Program-made: the position numbers and the translations under genes | In this document: piece by piece, positions 25,265 to 35,564 of the stretch | Layout: each line of letters opens with the position of its first letter | How positions within the stretch are numbered: the first letter of the stretch is position 1 | Notes under the pieces: model-generated | Database searches by the model: none | Seen by the model: the letters and a program-made list of their open reading frames with translations, nothing else | What the model was told of the DNA's origin: nothing | Assembly: GCA_964454675.1 (NCBI GenBank) | Contig: CAYVUB010000012.1 | Location: 10,765-74,764 of the forward strand | From: CAYVUB01 sp964454675 | Lineage (GTDB): Bacteria; Bacteroidota; Bacteroidia; Flavobacteriales; Flavobacteriaceae | Direction of reading: 5' to 3' | DNA length: 64,000 nt

Positions 25265-25374
25265 AGTGTTTTTAAAATGTAATGCAAAATACTAAAACCG
25301 TTAAAACTTAAATCAATTATACGGTATTATTGGTTGTTTTTTAACAGTTTTGACAGGCAAAAAATGGTATATCC

Positions 25375-27171
25375 TTAATCGTTCAGTTTTAAAACAGCCA
25401 TAAATGCTTCTTGAGGAATTTCAACATTTCCTACCTGACGCATACGTTTTTTACCTTTTTTCTGTTTTTCAAGAAGTTTACGCTTACGCGAAATATCACC
25501 ACCGTAACATTTTGCCGTCACATCCTTACGAAGTGCTTTAATGGTTTCGCGTGAAATGATTTTTGCCCCGATAGCTGCCTGAATAGGAATATCAAACTGC
25601 TGTCTCGGGATAAGTTCTCTCAGCTTTTCACACATTTTTTTACCAATATTATAGGCATTATCCACATGGATTAACGATGAGAGCGCATCGACTGTTTGAG
25701 AATTTAATAAGATATCTACACGCACTAATTTTGACGGCCGCATCCCGATAGGCGAATAATCGAACGATGCATAGCCTTTAGAAACCGTTTTTAATCTATC
25801 GTAAAAATCGAAGACAATTTCCGCCAGCGGCATATCAAAAGTAAGCTCTACACGCTCGGTAGTCAGATAGGTTTGATTGGTAATGACACCGCGTTTTTCG
25901 ATACAAAGCGACATCACATTACCCACAAAATCTGATTTGGTGATGATAGTAGCTTTGATATACGGTTCTTCAACACGATCTAAGCTTGATGGCTCGGGCA
26001 AATCGCTCGGGTTGTTGACAATGATGGCGTCTTCCCTGTTTTTGGTAGTATAAGCATGGTACGAAACGTTTGGTACCGTGGTAATAACCGTCATGTCAAA
26101 TTCGCGCTCTAAACGCTCCTGAACAATTTCTAAGTGTAGCATTCCCAGGAAACCACAACGAAACCCAAAACCAAGCGCCGCCGAACTTTCGGGAACAAAC
26201 ACTAAAGAGGCATCGTTCAATTGTAATTTTTCCATTGAAGAACGCAGCTCTTCATAATCTTCGGTATCAACAGGGTAAATACCAGCAAACACCATTGGTT
26301 TTACATCTTCAAATCCCGAAACGGCATTTTTGGTCGGGTTTACAGCATCGGTAATAGTATCGCCCACTTTTACATCGCGGGCATCTTTAATACCTGTGAT
26401 TAAATAGCCTACATCGCCGGCTTTAATTTCTTTTTTAGGTGCTTGTGTCAATTTTAAAGTACCTACTTCATCGGCAAAGTAATCTTTGCCGGTGGCGACA
26501 AATTTGATTTTTTGTCCTTTGGTAATTTTTCCGTTAATCACTCTAAAAATGGTTTCAACACCTCTGAAAGGATTGTAAACCGAATCAAAAATCAAGGCTT
26601 GCAGCGGTTCATTTTCATCACCTTTTGGAGCAGGAATACGTTCTATAATGGCGGCAAGAATGTCGTCAATACCCAAACCGGTTTTTGCACTGGCGGGAAT
26701 AATATCATCATGCTTACAGCCCAATAAATCAACAATATCGTCTTTAACCTCTTCCGGGTTGGCACTTGGTAAATCTACTTTGTTAAGTACAGGAATAATT
26801 TCCAGATCGTTTTCCAGTGCCAGATATAAATTTGAAATAGTTTGCGCCTGAATACTTTGTGCGGCATCAACCACTAATAGCGCACCTTCACAAGCGGCAA
26901 TGGAACGGGATACCTCGTAAGAAAAATCCACATGTCCCGGAGTATCGATAAGATTAAGGATGTATTGCTCGCCTTTGTAGGTGTATTCCATTTGGATAGC
27001 GTGTGATTTTATGGTAATACCACGTTCGCGCTCCAAATCCATATTATCAAGCAATTGCTCTTGTTTTTCCCGGGCTGTTACCGAGCCGGTTGCGTCCAGC
27101 AGCCTATCGGCAAGAGTGCTTTTTCCGTGATCGATATGTGCAATAATGCAAAAATTTCTAATGTGCTTCAT
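25375..27171 (-). CDS. lepA: Elongation factor 4
   Basis: 598-residue ribosome-associated translational GTPase. The G motifs are clear: IAHIDHGKSTLADRLL (P-loop), ERERGITIKSHAI, IDTPGHVDFSYEV and VLNKVDLPSANPE. Domains II and III follow, then the LepA-specific C-terminal domain (AKCYGGDISRKRKLLEKQKK, GKKRMRQVGNVEIPQEAF). The length is standard. A stand-alone gene; the MBL gene is about 110 bp downstream. Confidence 0.97.
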   Translation of the reverse strand: MKHIRNFCIIAHIDHGKSTLADRLLDATGSVTAREKQEQLLDNMDLERERGITIKSHAIQMEYTYKGEQYILNLIDTPGHVDFSYEVSRSIAACEGALLVVDAAQSIQAQTISNLYLALENDLEIIPVLNKVDLPSANPEEVKDDIVDLLGCKHDDIIPASAKTGLGIDDILAAIIERIPAPKGDENEPLQALIFDSVYNPFRGVETIFRVINGKITKGQKIKFVATGKDYFADEVGTLKLTQAPKKEIKAGDVGYLITGIKDARDVKVGDTITDAVNPTKNAVSGFEDVKPMVFAGIYPVDTEDYEELRSSMEKLQLNDASLVFVPESSAALGFGFRCGFLGMLHLEIVQERLEREFDMTVITTVPNVSYHAYTTKNREDAIIVNNPSDLPEPSSLDRVEEPYIKATIITKSDFVGNVMSLCIEKRGVITNQTYLTTERVELTFDMPLAEIVFDFYDRLKTVSKGYASFDYSPIGMRPSKLVRVDILLNSQTVDALSSLIHVDNAYNIGKKMCEKLRELIPRQQFDIPIQAAIGAKIISRETIKALRKDVTAKCYGGDISRKRKLLEKQKKGKKRMRQVGNVEIPQEAFMAVLKLND

Positions 27172-27327
27172 AAATCAAGTCGTCAAAAAAACTTTTTTGC
27201 AAATATAATTGAATTATCAAGCGTAGAGTATTTTTATTTTTATTCGGAAAAAGTTGAAAATGTGCGGAAAAACCGTAATCTCAATTTTAAAAGTATTGTT
27301 ATATTGCGATTCTAAATATCAATAAAT

Positions 27328-29745
27328 TTGAAACCACCAGCTTATTTTACCTTTTTATTTTCATTTATTTTCAGTTTACCTGTTTTTTGCCAAAACGGCT
27401 CGGTATCCGGAATTGTAAAAGACACAAAAGATGTTCCCGTATCTTTTGCAAACGTGGTGGTCATGACCGCCGGAGACTCTGCGGTTGTTAAAGGAACATC
27501 CACCGACGACAAGGGTTTTTACAGGATAACAAACCTTGCCAAAGCAAATTATATCCTAAAAATTTCTTTTATGGGTTATGACGATGTTACAAAGCACATT
27601 ACTATTGATAAAGACCTTCACCTGGAAATAATTGTTTTAACCGAATCGTCACTTGCTTTGGACGAAATTACGGTAACAGCAACAAAACCAACAATAAAAC
27701 GGGAAGCCGGTAAGCTAACGTTTAATGTTGAAAATACGGCGTTAACAGAAGGCAATATGCTGCAAGTATTGAAAAGCACGCCGGGAGTTTTGGTTATTGA
27801 CAACAGCATTACCGTTAAAAATACCGTGCCGACGGTTTATATCAACAACCGGAAAGTTAATTTGTCAAGCAGCGAGCTTGCAGAGCTGTTAGAAGGCTCG
27901 GCGGCAAACAGCATCAAATCGATTGAGGTGATTACCAATCCGTCGGCACGATACGATGCCGATAGTGGTGTGGTTATCAATATCGTGATGAGTAAAAACC
28001 TGATTACAGGCTACAGAGGCAATATATTTACAAACGCCACACAAGGCGTTTTCCCGAGACACAGCGTTGGTACAGGTCATTTTTTTAAATCGGAAAAAAT
28101 TAATTTTTATGCCAATTACAGTTATACCGACAATAAAATAAACCGTGATGACACTTATGACATCAACTATTTTAATAACAATCTAATAATTGATGAATAC
28201 TGGCGCAGCAAAACAAACCGCAACACGCGGTCGCAATCGCACAATGTAAACTTTAATTTTGATTATGCGTTTGATGATAAAAACACCTTAAGCTTTTCGT
28301 CAAATATGTTGTTTACACCGTATTTTAAACAACGTATTCTTGGCGATACAGAGGTATATGACACCAATTTTGACCGTGATTTTTATTTTGATGCGACTAA
28401 CCGGACAAAAGACGATAAACATAGTTTAGGGTTTAATATTGATTATGTACATCGTTTTAAAAAGGAAGGCGAAAACTTAGCGGTCAATTTTCATTATACC
28501 GATTATGATTATAAACGCCGTCAGGACGTATTTAGCAATTATTATTTAAATAACGGCACATTTATTGAAAGCACGGCATTTGGTACAAACAACAGCCAGG
28601 ACACACAAATTTACACTGCGCAGGCAGATTATGTATTGCCAATTGGAGAATCAGCAGTATTTGAAACCGGTATAAAATCATCACAAATTACAACAGGCAG
28701 CAGTATTAACCAGTACGATGTTATTAACGGACAAGATGTGTTGGATGTTGATAATTCGAATGCGTTTGATTATGACGAAGCTATTTTTGCTGCATACATC
28801 AACTACTCAAAAGATTGGGACAAATGGAGCTTAACTGCCGGTTTACGTGCCGAACAAACTAATGTTGAAGGCTATTCTGTCGCAAATAACGAGACCAATA
28901 CACAAGATTATTTTGAATGGTTTCCGACAGCGAGTTTAACCTATAGCGCAACAGCAAATGTTTCACTTTATACCAATTACAAACGCAGCATTCAACGTCC
29001 CGATTATCAAAGTTTAAATCCGTTCAGGTTGTTTTTGAATGACAATACCATTGTGGTTGGAAATCCCGGTTTGCAGCCTGTTATTGTCGATTATGCCGCT
29101 ATAGGCATCACATTGTTTGATAATTACATAATTAAGGCTTATTACAAACACTATAACAATAACAGTTTTGAATTGCCAAGACAAGATAACGATAACAATA
29201 TTTTAGTTTACACACCCATGAATCTTGATAAAACCATAGAGTTTGGTTTTGATTTTGAAGCGTATTTTAACGTGTTAAGTAACTGGTCGGTTTATGCTGC
29301 GACATCGTTTTATAATATGGAAGATAAAGGGCATTTTGACGGAAACAGTATCAGCATCAGCCAATGGTCAAATTTTACTCAAATAAACCATGATTTTACA
29401 TTTTTGAAAGACCAAAGCTTATCGGCAAACGTTTCGTTTGTTTACGTAACAAAAAACCTGCAATACCTCAATATCATTGACGGCATGTTGTTTACAGATA
29501 TATCGGTTTCTAAATCGCTGTTTGACAAACGGGTAATTGTCTCGCTATCGGGCAGCGGATTATTCAATACGCAAAACTTTAATGCCACCACAAGGTATTT
29601 AAATCAGTTTAGTATGAGCAAAACGCAACTCGATAACCGCTATGTGCGGTTGAGTTTCAGATACAATTTTGGGAACACCAAGCTTAAAACCAACCAGCGC
29701 ACCAAAACGCAGCAGGAAACCGACAGGCTTAATAAAAAGGGGTAA
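27328..29745 (+). CDS. TonB-dependent-receptor-type outer-membrane barrel protein
   Basis: 805 residues. The only start compatible with the signal peptide is TTG at 27328 (KPPAYFTFLFSFIFSLPVFC). A carboxypeptidase-regulatory-like domain follows (GSVSGIVKDTKDVPVSFANV, residues about 24-110), then a plug-like segment (LKSTPGVLVIDNSITVKNTV) and a large barrel of alternating strands to about 790. The end, a barrel strand then KTQQETDRLNKKG, suits the PF14905-type beta-barrel family. No SusD-like partner is adjacent, so the substrate cannot be guessed. It is divergent from lepA. Confidence 0.85.
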   Translation: MKPPAYFTFLFSFIFSLPVFCQNGSVSGIVKDTKDVPVSFANVVVMTAGDSAVVKGTSTDDKGFYRITNLAKANYILKISFMGYDDVTKHITIDKDLHLEIIVLTESSLALDEITVTATKPTIKREAGKLTFNVENTALTEGNMLQVLKSTPGVLVIDNSITVKNTVPTVYINNRKVNLSSSELAELLEGSAANSIKSIEVITNPSARYDADSGVVINIVMSKNLITGYRGNIFTNATQGVFPRHSVGTGHFFKSEKINFYANYSYTDNKINRDDTYDINYFNNNLIIDEYWRSKTNRNTRSQSHNVNFNFDYAFDDKNTLSFSSNMLFTPYFKQRILGDTEVYDTNFDRDFYFDATNRTKDDKHSLGFNIDYVHRFKKEGENLAVNFHYTDYDYKRRQDVFSNYYLNNGTFIESTAFGTNNSQDTQIYTAQADYVLPIGESAVFETGIKSSQITTGSSINQYDVINGQDVLDVDNSNAFDYDEAIFAAYINYSKDWDKWSLTAGLRAEQTNVEGYSVANNETNTQDYFEWFPTASLTYSATANVSLYTNYKRSIQRPDYQSLNPFRLFLNDNTIVVGNPGLQPVIVDYAAIGITLFDNYIIKAYYKHYNNNSFELPRQDNDNNILVYTPMNLDKTIEFGFDFEAYFNVLSNWSVYAATSFYNMEDKGHFDGNSISISQWSNFTQINHDFTFLKDQSLSANVSFVYVTKNLQYLNIIDGMLFTDISVSKSLFDKRVIVSLSGSGLFNTQNFNATTRYLNQFSMSKTQLDNRYVRLSFRYNFGNTKLKTNQRTKTQQETDRLNKKG

Positions 29746-29797
29746 TTTACGGACAGGTGCTTCTTAGGTATAGTCTCAGGAAATAAGAACTGATAAG

Positions 29798-29985
29798 ATG
29801 AAGAGTAAGAAATATCAAACAATAACTTTTCTTATAGGGCTGATTGTTAACCTGACTTTCGGGCAGGTACAAACACCAAAGACACCACAAAAATTGTGAC
29901 AAAACTGTCTTTTGATAATGCGCTACTGGTATATAAATATGATGGTAAAGGAATTAATAATTTTGAGATTGTTAAAAAGAAGTAA
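29798..29985 (+). pseudogene. Frameshifted small secreted ORF
   Basis: ATG at 29798 gives a signal peptide (KKYQTITFLIGLIVNLTFGQ) and stops at a TGA (29897-29899). In another frame the sequence continues as TKLSFDNALLVYKYDGKGIN then NFEIVKKK and stops at 29983-29985, as if a single-base indel split one small gene. The start of the next lipoprotein overlaps it. Confidence 0.45.
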
Positions 29986-30523
29986 GAAAATAGGTTTTTG
30001 TTTTATACTTAGTTTAAGTCTTTGTAGCTGTAGTTGGTTTAACAAGCATGATGAAACAATTAACCACAATAAAAATGGATTGTCAGAACCTTTGGAGCAA
30101 ATAATAGACTGTTTTGTTAAAGAATACAATATTCAAGGAAAAAAAATTTATATATATGAAGAATTCCCTATTAATAAAAACAAGATTCCTTTTCCTTATA
30201 CAAATATTGAAAAACACGCACTTATATCAATAACAGTTTATGATGACATTCCTGTGATTATAGATGATAGTATGTTATACAGTTCAAAATTAAATGACTA
30301 TAATTTGCTTTATGCGGTTGACAAAGATAAAGAGATGAGTATTTCTAATAATTTGATTTGGAAAAGAATAGAGCCGTCAAAACACAATATTAATGGAATC
30401 CCGATAATTATTGATTATGTACAAACTTATTTATTGTATAATAAAGAAGAGAATATAATAGAATTATCTTCTTTTAAATCAGAATCATGTAAAGGCAGGT
30501 TTGATGGTCAATATGAGTGGTAA
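29912..30523 (+). CDS. Hypothetical lipoprotein
   Basis: No known family recognised. The longest frame is 203 residues, but the true start is uncertain: ATGs at 29912 and 29942 and a TTG near 29961 all precede a clear Spc-II signal (KKIGFCFILSLSLCSCSWF, lipobox LCSC). The mature part is Lys/Asn/Ile-rich with a mixed strand pattern (IQGKKIYIYEEFPINKNKIP, LISITVYDDIPVIIDD). Its AT content is higher than the flanking genes, suggesting acquired DNA. It ends 61 bp from the convergent propeller gene, with a 13-bp tandem repeat between them (30557-30583). Confidence 0.55.
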   Translation: MIMRYWYINMMVKELIILRLLKRSKKIGFCFILSLSLCSCSWFNKHDETINHNKNGLSEPLEQIIDCFVKEYNIQGKKIYIYEEFPINKNKIPFPYTNIEKHALISITVYDDIPVIIDDSMLYSSKLNDYNLLYAVDKDKEMSISNNLIWKRIEPSKHNINGIPIIIDYVQTYLLYNKEENIIELSSFKSESCKGRFDGQYEW

Positions 30524-30584
30524 TGTAATATTCAGGAAACAAAATTCAGTTATAAAACAACTTTTTGAAACAACTTTTTGAAAC

Positions 30585-31685
30585 TTAATCCTGCCATTCG
30601 GCAATAAACACATTGGTATCACGAGTACCACCGTTATTCCTGTTGGATGAAAACAGCAGTTTTTTTCCGTCGTTTGAAAATACCGGAAATGCATCAAACG
30701 TATCACTATGCGTTACACGTGTTAAGTTTTTTCCGTCAATATCTATCATATACAGATTAAAAGGAAATCCACGCTCGGCTTCAAAATTTGATGAAAACAA
30801 TATTTTTTTTCCGCTTGGATGAAAAAACGGACTCCAGTTGGCATTTCCTAAAAACGTCAATTGTCTTAAATCGCTGCCGTCGGCGTTGCAGATGTAGAGT
30901 TCCATATCGGTGGGTTCAACCAAACCTTCTGCCAATAAATCTTTGTATTCTTTAATTTCCTGTTCGGTTTTAGGACGTGATGAACGAAAGATGATTTTTG
31001 TACCATCGGGCGAGAAAAATGCACCGCCGTCATAACCCAATTCAAATGTTATTTGCTTTACATCACTGCCGTCAATATTCATAGTGTATAGTTCCAGATC
31101 GCCGCTTCGGTCTGAAGTAAACACAATTTTGTCACCTTTTGGCGATACGGTAGCTTCGGCATCATAGCCTTTTTCGTGTGTTAACTGTTTTACGATAGTA
31201 CCGTTTAAATCGGCAACAAAAATATCATAGCTGTCATAAATCGGCCAGATGTATTTTCCGTTTTTACGTAAAGGCGTTTCGGGACAATCATCATCGACTA
31301 AATGCGTGGACGCATACACAATATGCTTGTTATCGGGCAGGAAATATGCGCAGGTAGTACGGCCTTTTCCGGTGCTTATCATTGGCGGCACTTTGCTTTC
31401 AAGCGTTTCGCCCGTGTTCATCAAAAACATCTGGTCGCAGCTCACATTCCATTTTTCATAATTGGACTGAAAAATGATTTGCTTATCGTCAAAACTCCAG
31501 TAGGCTTCAGCATTATCGCCTCCAAAAGTGATTTGTTTCAGTGACTTAAAATGTTTTTCATCCGGATGAATCAAAGCATTGGAAACATCGTTTTTTTGAG
31601 GTTCTGAAGCTTCAGACGATGTTTGTTTTGAGCTGTTGCACGAAGTCAATAAAAATGAGATAATTACAAGAGCAGCGTATTTCAT
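30585..31685 (-). CDS. TolB-like beta-propeller lipoprotein
   Basis: 366 residues from ATG 31685, which puts the lipobox LLTSC at the right distance; a start 27 bp upstream is less likely. Repeated WD40-like PD40 blades are visible: GGDNAEAYWSFDDKQIIFQS, VSPKGDKIVFTSDRSGDLEL, FSPDGTKIIFRSSRPKT, FHPSGKKILFSSNFEAERG and FSNDGKKLLFSSNRNNGGT. These match the TolB C-terminal propeller without the TolB N-domain. A lipid-anchored protein-interaction or sensor role is likely; the partner is unknown. It is divergent from the M28 peptidase. Confidence 0.85.
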   Translation of the reverse strand: MKYAALVIISFLLTSCNSSKQTSSEASEPQKNDVSNALIHPDEKHFKSLKQITFGGDNAEAYWSFDDKQIIFQSNYEKWNVSCDQMFLMNTGETLESKVPPMISTGKGRTTCAYFLPDNKHIVYASTHLVDDDCPETPLRKNGKYIWPIYDSYDIFVADLNGTIVKQLTHEKGYDAEATVSPKGDKIVFTSDRSGDLELYTMNIDGSDVKQITFELGYDGGAFFSPDGTKIIFRSSRPKTEQEIKEYKDLLAEGLVEPTDMELYICNADGSDLRQLTFLGNANWSPFFHPSGKKILFSSNFEAERGFPFNLYMIDIDGKNLTRVTHSDTFDAFPVFSNDGKKLLFSSNRNNGGTRDTNVFIAEWQD

Positions 31686-31729
31686 AAGATTATTAATATT
31701 AATTTTGTGCAAAATTAAAGTTTATCACC

Positions 31730-32956
31730 ATGAAATCTATACTTAATTCATTTTTTTTAGTCTTAATAAGTTTTACTTATCAAGCCCAAGCCCAAATAGA
31801 AACCCTTAAAGAAGATGTTGTATTTTTAGCTTCTGATGCTTTAGAAGGCAGGCAAACCGGAACAAAAGGCGAAGAAGAAGCCGCAAAATATATTGCCAAA
31901 CGTTTTGCCGGTTTAAAACTTCAGGAAAAAGGAACAGATGGTTATTTTCAAACGTTTAGTTTTAAGCCCAAAACAGACCCGCATAGCGAAGTGGCTTTTA
32001 CCACCAAAGCAGAAGACGGTACAATTACCGGCACCAATGTTTTGGGATATATTGATAATAATGCACAAAACACCATTATTATAGGCGCGCATTATGACCA
32101 TTTAGGTTTTGGTGGCGACGGCTCACTGGATGCAACCAAGGCAAAAGCCATTCATAACGGTGCCGATGATAATGCCAGCGGTGTTGCGGTATTGCTCGAT
32201 CTGGCAAAAAAACTGCAAAGCGCCAACACCAATAACAACTACCTGTTTATGGCGTTTTCGGGAGAAGAAATGGGGCTTTTGGGTTCTAATTATTTTGTGA
32301 AAAATGCCACTCTGGATATTAAAAACGTCAATTATATGATTAATATGGATATGGTAGGACGTTTAAATGACGAAAAAACACTGGCGGTTTACGGTGTAGG
32401 AACAACTCCGCGATTTAAGCAAACACTTACCGTAAACAACTCCGGTTTTAAACTGGTTGAGCACACATCGGGTGTTGGGCCGTCAGATCACACATCGTTT
32501 TATCTGGCAGATATTCCCGTGCTGCACTTTTTTACGGGACAGCATGAAGACTACCATAAGCCGGGCGATGATTTTGACAAGCTCAACTATGAAGGCATGA
32601 ACAGCATATCCAACTATATTTTTGAGGTCATTTCCGATTTGAATAACGCCGGAAAACTACCGTTTAGAGCTACCAAAAACGAAAGCGAAGAAGTACCGAG
32701 ATTTAAAGTAGGCCTTGGTGTGATGCCCGATTATATGTACGACGGCAAAGGCATGCGTATAGATGGTATTATCGAAGGCAGAGCCGCACAAAAAGCCGGA
32801 CTTCAAAAAGGCGATGTGGTTATCAAAATAGGCGGGCACGATACCCACGATATGATGGCGTATATGAAAGCGCTTGCAACGTTTAAAGAAGGCGACACTA
32901 CCAAAATTATGGTAGAAAGAGATGGCAAGCAGGTAGAAGCAGAGCTGCAGTTTTAA
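31730..32956 (+). CDS. M28 family zinc peptidase with PDZ domain
   Basis: 408 residues, exported by a Spc-I signal ending YQAQAQ. The two-zinc aminopeptidase core shows GAHYDHLGFGGDG, NGADDNASGVAVLLDLAKKL (bridging Asp), AFSGEEMGLLGSNYF (catalytic Glu) and PSDHTSFYLADIPVLHFFTG (last His). A C-terminal PDZ domain (about 325-405; GIIEGRAAQKAGLQKGDVVI) probably binds substrate tails. The length is typical for flavobacterial M28-PDZ proteins. dusB follows after 17 bp on the same strand. Confidence 0.93.
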   Translation: MKSILNSFFLVLISFTYQAQAQIETLKEDVVFLASDALEGRQTGTKGEEEAAKYIAKRFAGLKLQEKGTDGYFQTFSFKPKTDPHSEVAFTTKAEDGTITGTNVLGYIDNNAQNTIIIGAHYDHLGFGGDGSLDATKAKAIHNGADDNASGVAVLLDLAKKLQSANTNNNYLFMAFSGEEMGLLGSNYFVKNATLDIKNVNYMINMDMVGRLNDEKTLAVYGVGTTPRFKQTLTVNNSGFKLVEHTSGVGPSDHTSFYLADIPVLHFFTGQHEDYHKPGDDFDKLNYEGMNSISNYIFEVISDLNNAGKLPFRATKNESEEVPRFKVGLGVMPDYMYDGKGMRIDGIIEGRAAQKAGLQKGDVVIKIGGHDTHDMMAYMKALATFKEGDTTKIMVERDGKQVEAELQF

Positions 32957-32973
32957 TGGATATATAGTTATAA

Positions 32974-33966
32974 GTGATTAAAATAGGCAACATACAACTT
33001 CCCGATTTTCCGTTATTGCTGGCGCCTATGGAAGACGTGAGCGATCCGCCTTTCAGACGCTTATGCAAGCTTCATGGTGCCGATTTGATGTATTCGGAAT
33101 TCATTTCTTCCGAAGGATTGATTCGCGACGCTATAAAAAGCAGGCAGAAACTCGATATTTTTGATTACGAGCGTCCGGTAGGCATTCAGATTTTTGGCGG
33201 TGACGAAGAAGCTATGAAGATGTCTGCCAAAATTGTTGATGCCGTACAACCCGATTTGATTGATATAAATTTTGGCTGTCCCGTAAAAAAAGTAGTGTGC
33301 AAAGGCGCCGGTGCCGGTGTGTTGAAAGATGTTGATTTAATGGTGCGGCTTACCAAAGCGGTTATTAAAGGCACGAACCTTCCGGTAACGGTAAAAACAC
33401 GCTTGGGTTGGGACGAAAGCTCTATTAACATTGACGAAGTTGCCGAAAGGCTTCAGGATATAGGCGTACAGGCATTGACCATTCATGCCCGGACACGTTC
33501 GCAATTGTACAAAGGCCATTCCGACTGGTCGCATATTGCACGCATCAAAAACAATCCGCGAATCACGATGCCGGTTTTTGGTAACGGAGATATCGATTCA
33601 CCGCAAAAAGCATTAGAATACAAAACTAAATACGGGATAGACGGCATCATGATAGGCAGAGCCGCTATAGGCTATCCGTGGATTTTTAACGAAATCAAAC
33701 ATTTTTTTGAAACCGGCGAAACGTTGCCATTGCCAACACTTGCCGATAGGGTAGAAGCTGCCCGAAACCATCTGACATGGGCGATAGACTGGAAAGGTGA
33801 ACGAGCCGGTGTTTTTGAAACACGACGGCATTATACCAACTATTTTAGAGGGATTCCTAATTTTAAAGAGTATCGTTCAAAAATGGTATCGAGTGACGAC
33901 CCCAAAGATGTGTTTGCCTCACTTGACGAGGTTTTGGAAGCGTTTGCAGATTATCAGTTTACTTAG
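32974..33966 (+). CDS. dusB: tRNA-dihydrouridine synthase, DusB type
   Basis: 330-residue FMN-dependent enzyme reducing uridines in the tRNA D loop. The start is GTG at 32974 (VIKIGNIQLPDFPLLLAPME). Motifs: LAPMEDVSDPPFRRLC, DINFGCPVKKVVCKGAGAGV (catalytic Cys), TVKTRLGWD, IHARTRSQLYKGHSDWSHIA and FGNGDIDSPQKAL. No fis follows, unlike in proteobacteria. The stop overlaps that of the convergent permease by four bases. Confidence 0.93.
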   Translation: MIKIGNIQLPDFPLLLAPMEDVSDPPFRRLCKLHGADLMYSEFISSEGLIRDAIKSRQKLDIFDYERPVGIQIFGGDEEAMKMSAKIVDAVQPDLIDINFGCPVKKVVCKGAGAGVLKDVDLMVRLTKAVIKGTNLPVTVKTRLGWDESSINIDEVAERLQDIGVQALTIHARTRSQLYKGHSDWSHIARIKNNPRITMPVFGNGDIDSPQKALEYKTKYGIDGIMIGRAAIGYPWIFNEIKHFFETGETLPLPTLADRVEAARNHLTWAIDWKGERAGVFETRRHYTNYFRGIPNFKEYRSKMVSSDDPKDVFASLDEVLEAFADYQFT

Positions 33967-35165
33967 TCCCGGATTAATTTTTCTGAAATTCTGCTTGAAG
34001 CAATTTTTGATGCCAACAATCCCAATACCGTGATGGTAGCCAGAGCAAGAAGTATGTTAAGAGGTTTAATGACAACCGGATAGGCGAGTGATGGCGTAAT
34101 CATTACCAGCGCAAATTGTTTTTGCAACGCAACGACAATCAGCCCGATAATCAATCCTGTAATTCCCGAAAAAACAGACATCAAACTTCCCTGAAGAAAG
34201 AAAATGCGCTTGATGTCTTTGGGTGTTGCGCCCAGATTGAAGAGTGTTTGCAACGATGCTTTTTTATCCAGAATCATCATAATCAATCCGCCAATGGCGT
34301 TAAACAACGCAATAATAATGACGAGCGTAAAAATAAGATAGACAATCAGGTTTTCGCTGTTCAGCATTTTATAGAGCGCGTCGTTAAGCTGTGCACGGTT
34401 TTTAATAATAACTTTGTTCCCCAAAACAGTTTTAACCGCCGAAATTACATAAGCTTCGCCGGTATTTTTATCCAGTTTCAGTTCAACGGCACTTATCTGG
34501 TCATCTTCATAATTCATCAGGTAGCGGGCATTGGCAATATCGGTATAAACGTATTTGATATTCAGGTCTTCATTGACATCAAACACGCCAATATTAACAG
34601 CGTTGATAGAATTGAACACGCTTCTTACAGAGCTTATTTGCCCCTTTCCGGGTTTTGGCACGTATATTTTTAAGATTTTTCCGTAATCGAGAACACCAAA
34701 CGACAAATTGTGGGCAATGCCCCAACCCGAAACTACTTGTCCCGTGCCGTATTCAAACCATTGTCCTTGGATAATCATCGAATCGATGCTGGTCACTTTC
34801 AGGTAATTTTTGTCAACACCTTTGATGCTTGCCAGCAGGTTTTTGTTGTCAAATTCAATGACTATGCGTTCTTCAATGACTTTTGAAAACGATGTTATTC
34901 CGGGAATTTTCCGGAGTTTTCCGGTTTCGGTTTCGGTAAGAGAAAATGATTTGCCTTCTGCCGGAAGTACTTTTAAATCGGGGTCAACTACCGATGAAAA
35001 TTCCAGGCTGAAATCTTTTAATCCGGCAAACCCCGAAAGCACGATAAACAAGCAAGCCGAAGCAATGATAATGCCCGAAGCCGCAATAATATTCATAATG
35101 TTTATGGCATTATTACTGCTTTTGGTAAATAAATAACGCTTGGCTATATAAAGAGAAAAATTCAA
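33963..35165 (-). CDS. FtsX/LolE-type ABC transporter permease
   Basis: 400 residues. The start is TTG at 35165, immediately after the rbfA stop, giving NFSLYIAKRYLFTKSSNNAI, the LolC/E N-terminus. There is one N-terminal helix (IIAASGIIIASACLFIVLSG), a large periplasmic domain, then three C-terminal helices (about 270-300, 320-350, 365-390). The fold matches MacB/LolE family permeases, perhaps for lipoprotein release. No ATPase partner is adjacent, so it must be encoded elsewhere. Translational coupling with rbfA is likely. Confidence 0.88.
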   Translation of the reverse strand: MNFSLYIAKRYLFTKSSNNAINIMNIIAASGIIIASACLFIVLSGFAGLKDFSLEFSSVVDPDLKVLPAEGKSFSLTETETGKLRKIPGITSFSKVIEERIVIEFDNKNLLASIKGVDKNYLKVTSIDSMIIQGQWFEYGTGQVVSGWGIAHNLSFGVLDYGKILKIYVPKPGKGQISSVRSVFNSINAVNIGVFDVNEDLNIKYVYTDIANARYLMNYEDDQISAVELKLDKNTGEAYVISAVKTVLGNKVIIKNRAQLNDALYKMLNSENLIVYLIFTLVIIIALFNAIGGLIMMILDKKASLQTLFNLGATPKDIKRIFFLQGSLMSVFSGITGLIIGLIVVALQKQFALVMITPSLAYPVVIKPLNILLALATITVLGLLASKIASSRISEKLIRD

Positions 35166-35564
35166 TTATGATTTTTTACGTTTATCTAATAACTCAGAGT
35201 TTTTAATAGGATTGTCTTCACCGCGTAGTGATTTTTCAATGCCCGCAATATGTTCTAAAGAGTCGTCAATAAAAAATTCGAGATTGGGCATGCGTCGCAA
35301 TTGGTGTTTGGTGCGTTGCGCGAGTTCGTGACGAATTAACGGCGTATTAGACCTGATGCCTTTCAGCAATTCTTCTGCTTCTGAGTTTGGAAAAATACTC
35401 AAATACACTTTGGCTATTGACAAATCGGTTGTAACGTGTACTTTGCTTACAGAAATGATAATACCCCGCAAACCGCCTTTGGTTGCAGCGCCTTGTAAAA
35501 CTTCGACCAAGTCTTTTTGTAAAATACCGCCTATTTTTTTCTGTCTTTGAGTTTCTTCCAACAT
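35166..35564 (-). CDS. rbfA: 30S ribosome-binding factor
   Basis: 132-residue 16S maturation factor with a KH-like fold. N-terminal helix TQRQKKIGGILQKDLVEVLQ, then the strands VSKVHVTTDLSIAKVYLSIF and the conserved KHQLRRMPNLEFFIDDSLEH, which carries the family's end motif. The charged tail (LDKRKKS) is short. The stop abuts the TTG start of the permease gene, an arrangement that looks conserved in flavobacteria from memory. Confidence 0.93.
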   Translation of the reverse strand: MLEETQRQKKIGGILQKDLVEVLQGAATKGGLRGIIISVSKVHVTTDLSIAKVYLSIFPNSEAEELLKGIRSNTPLIRHELAQRTKHQLRRMPNLEFFIDDSLEHIAGIEKSLRGEDNPIKNSELLDKRKKS

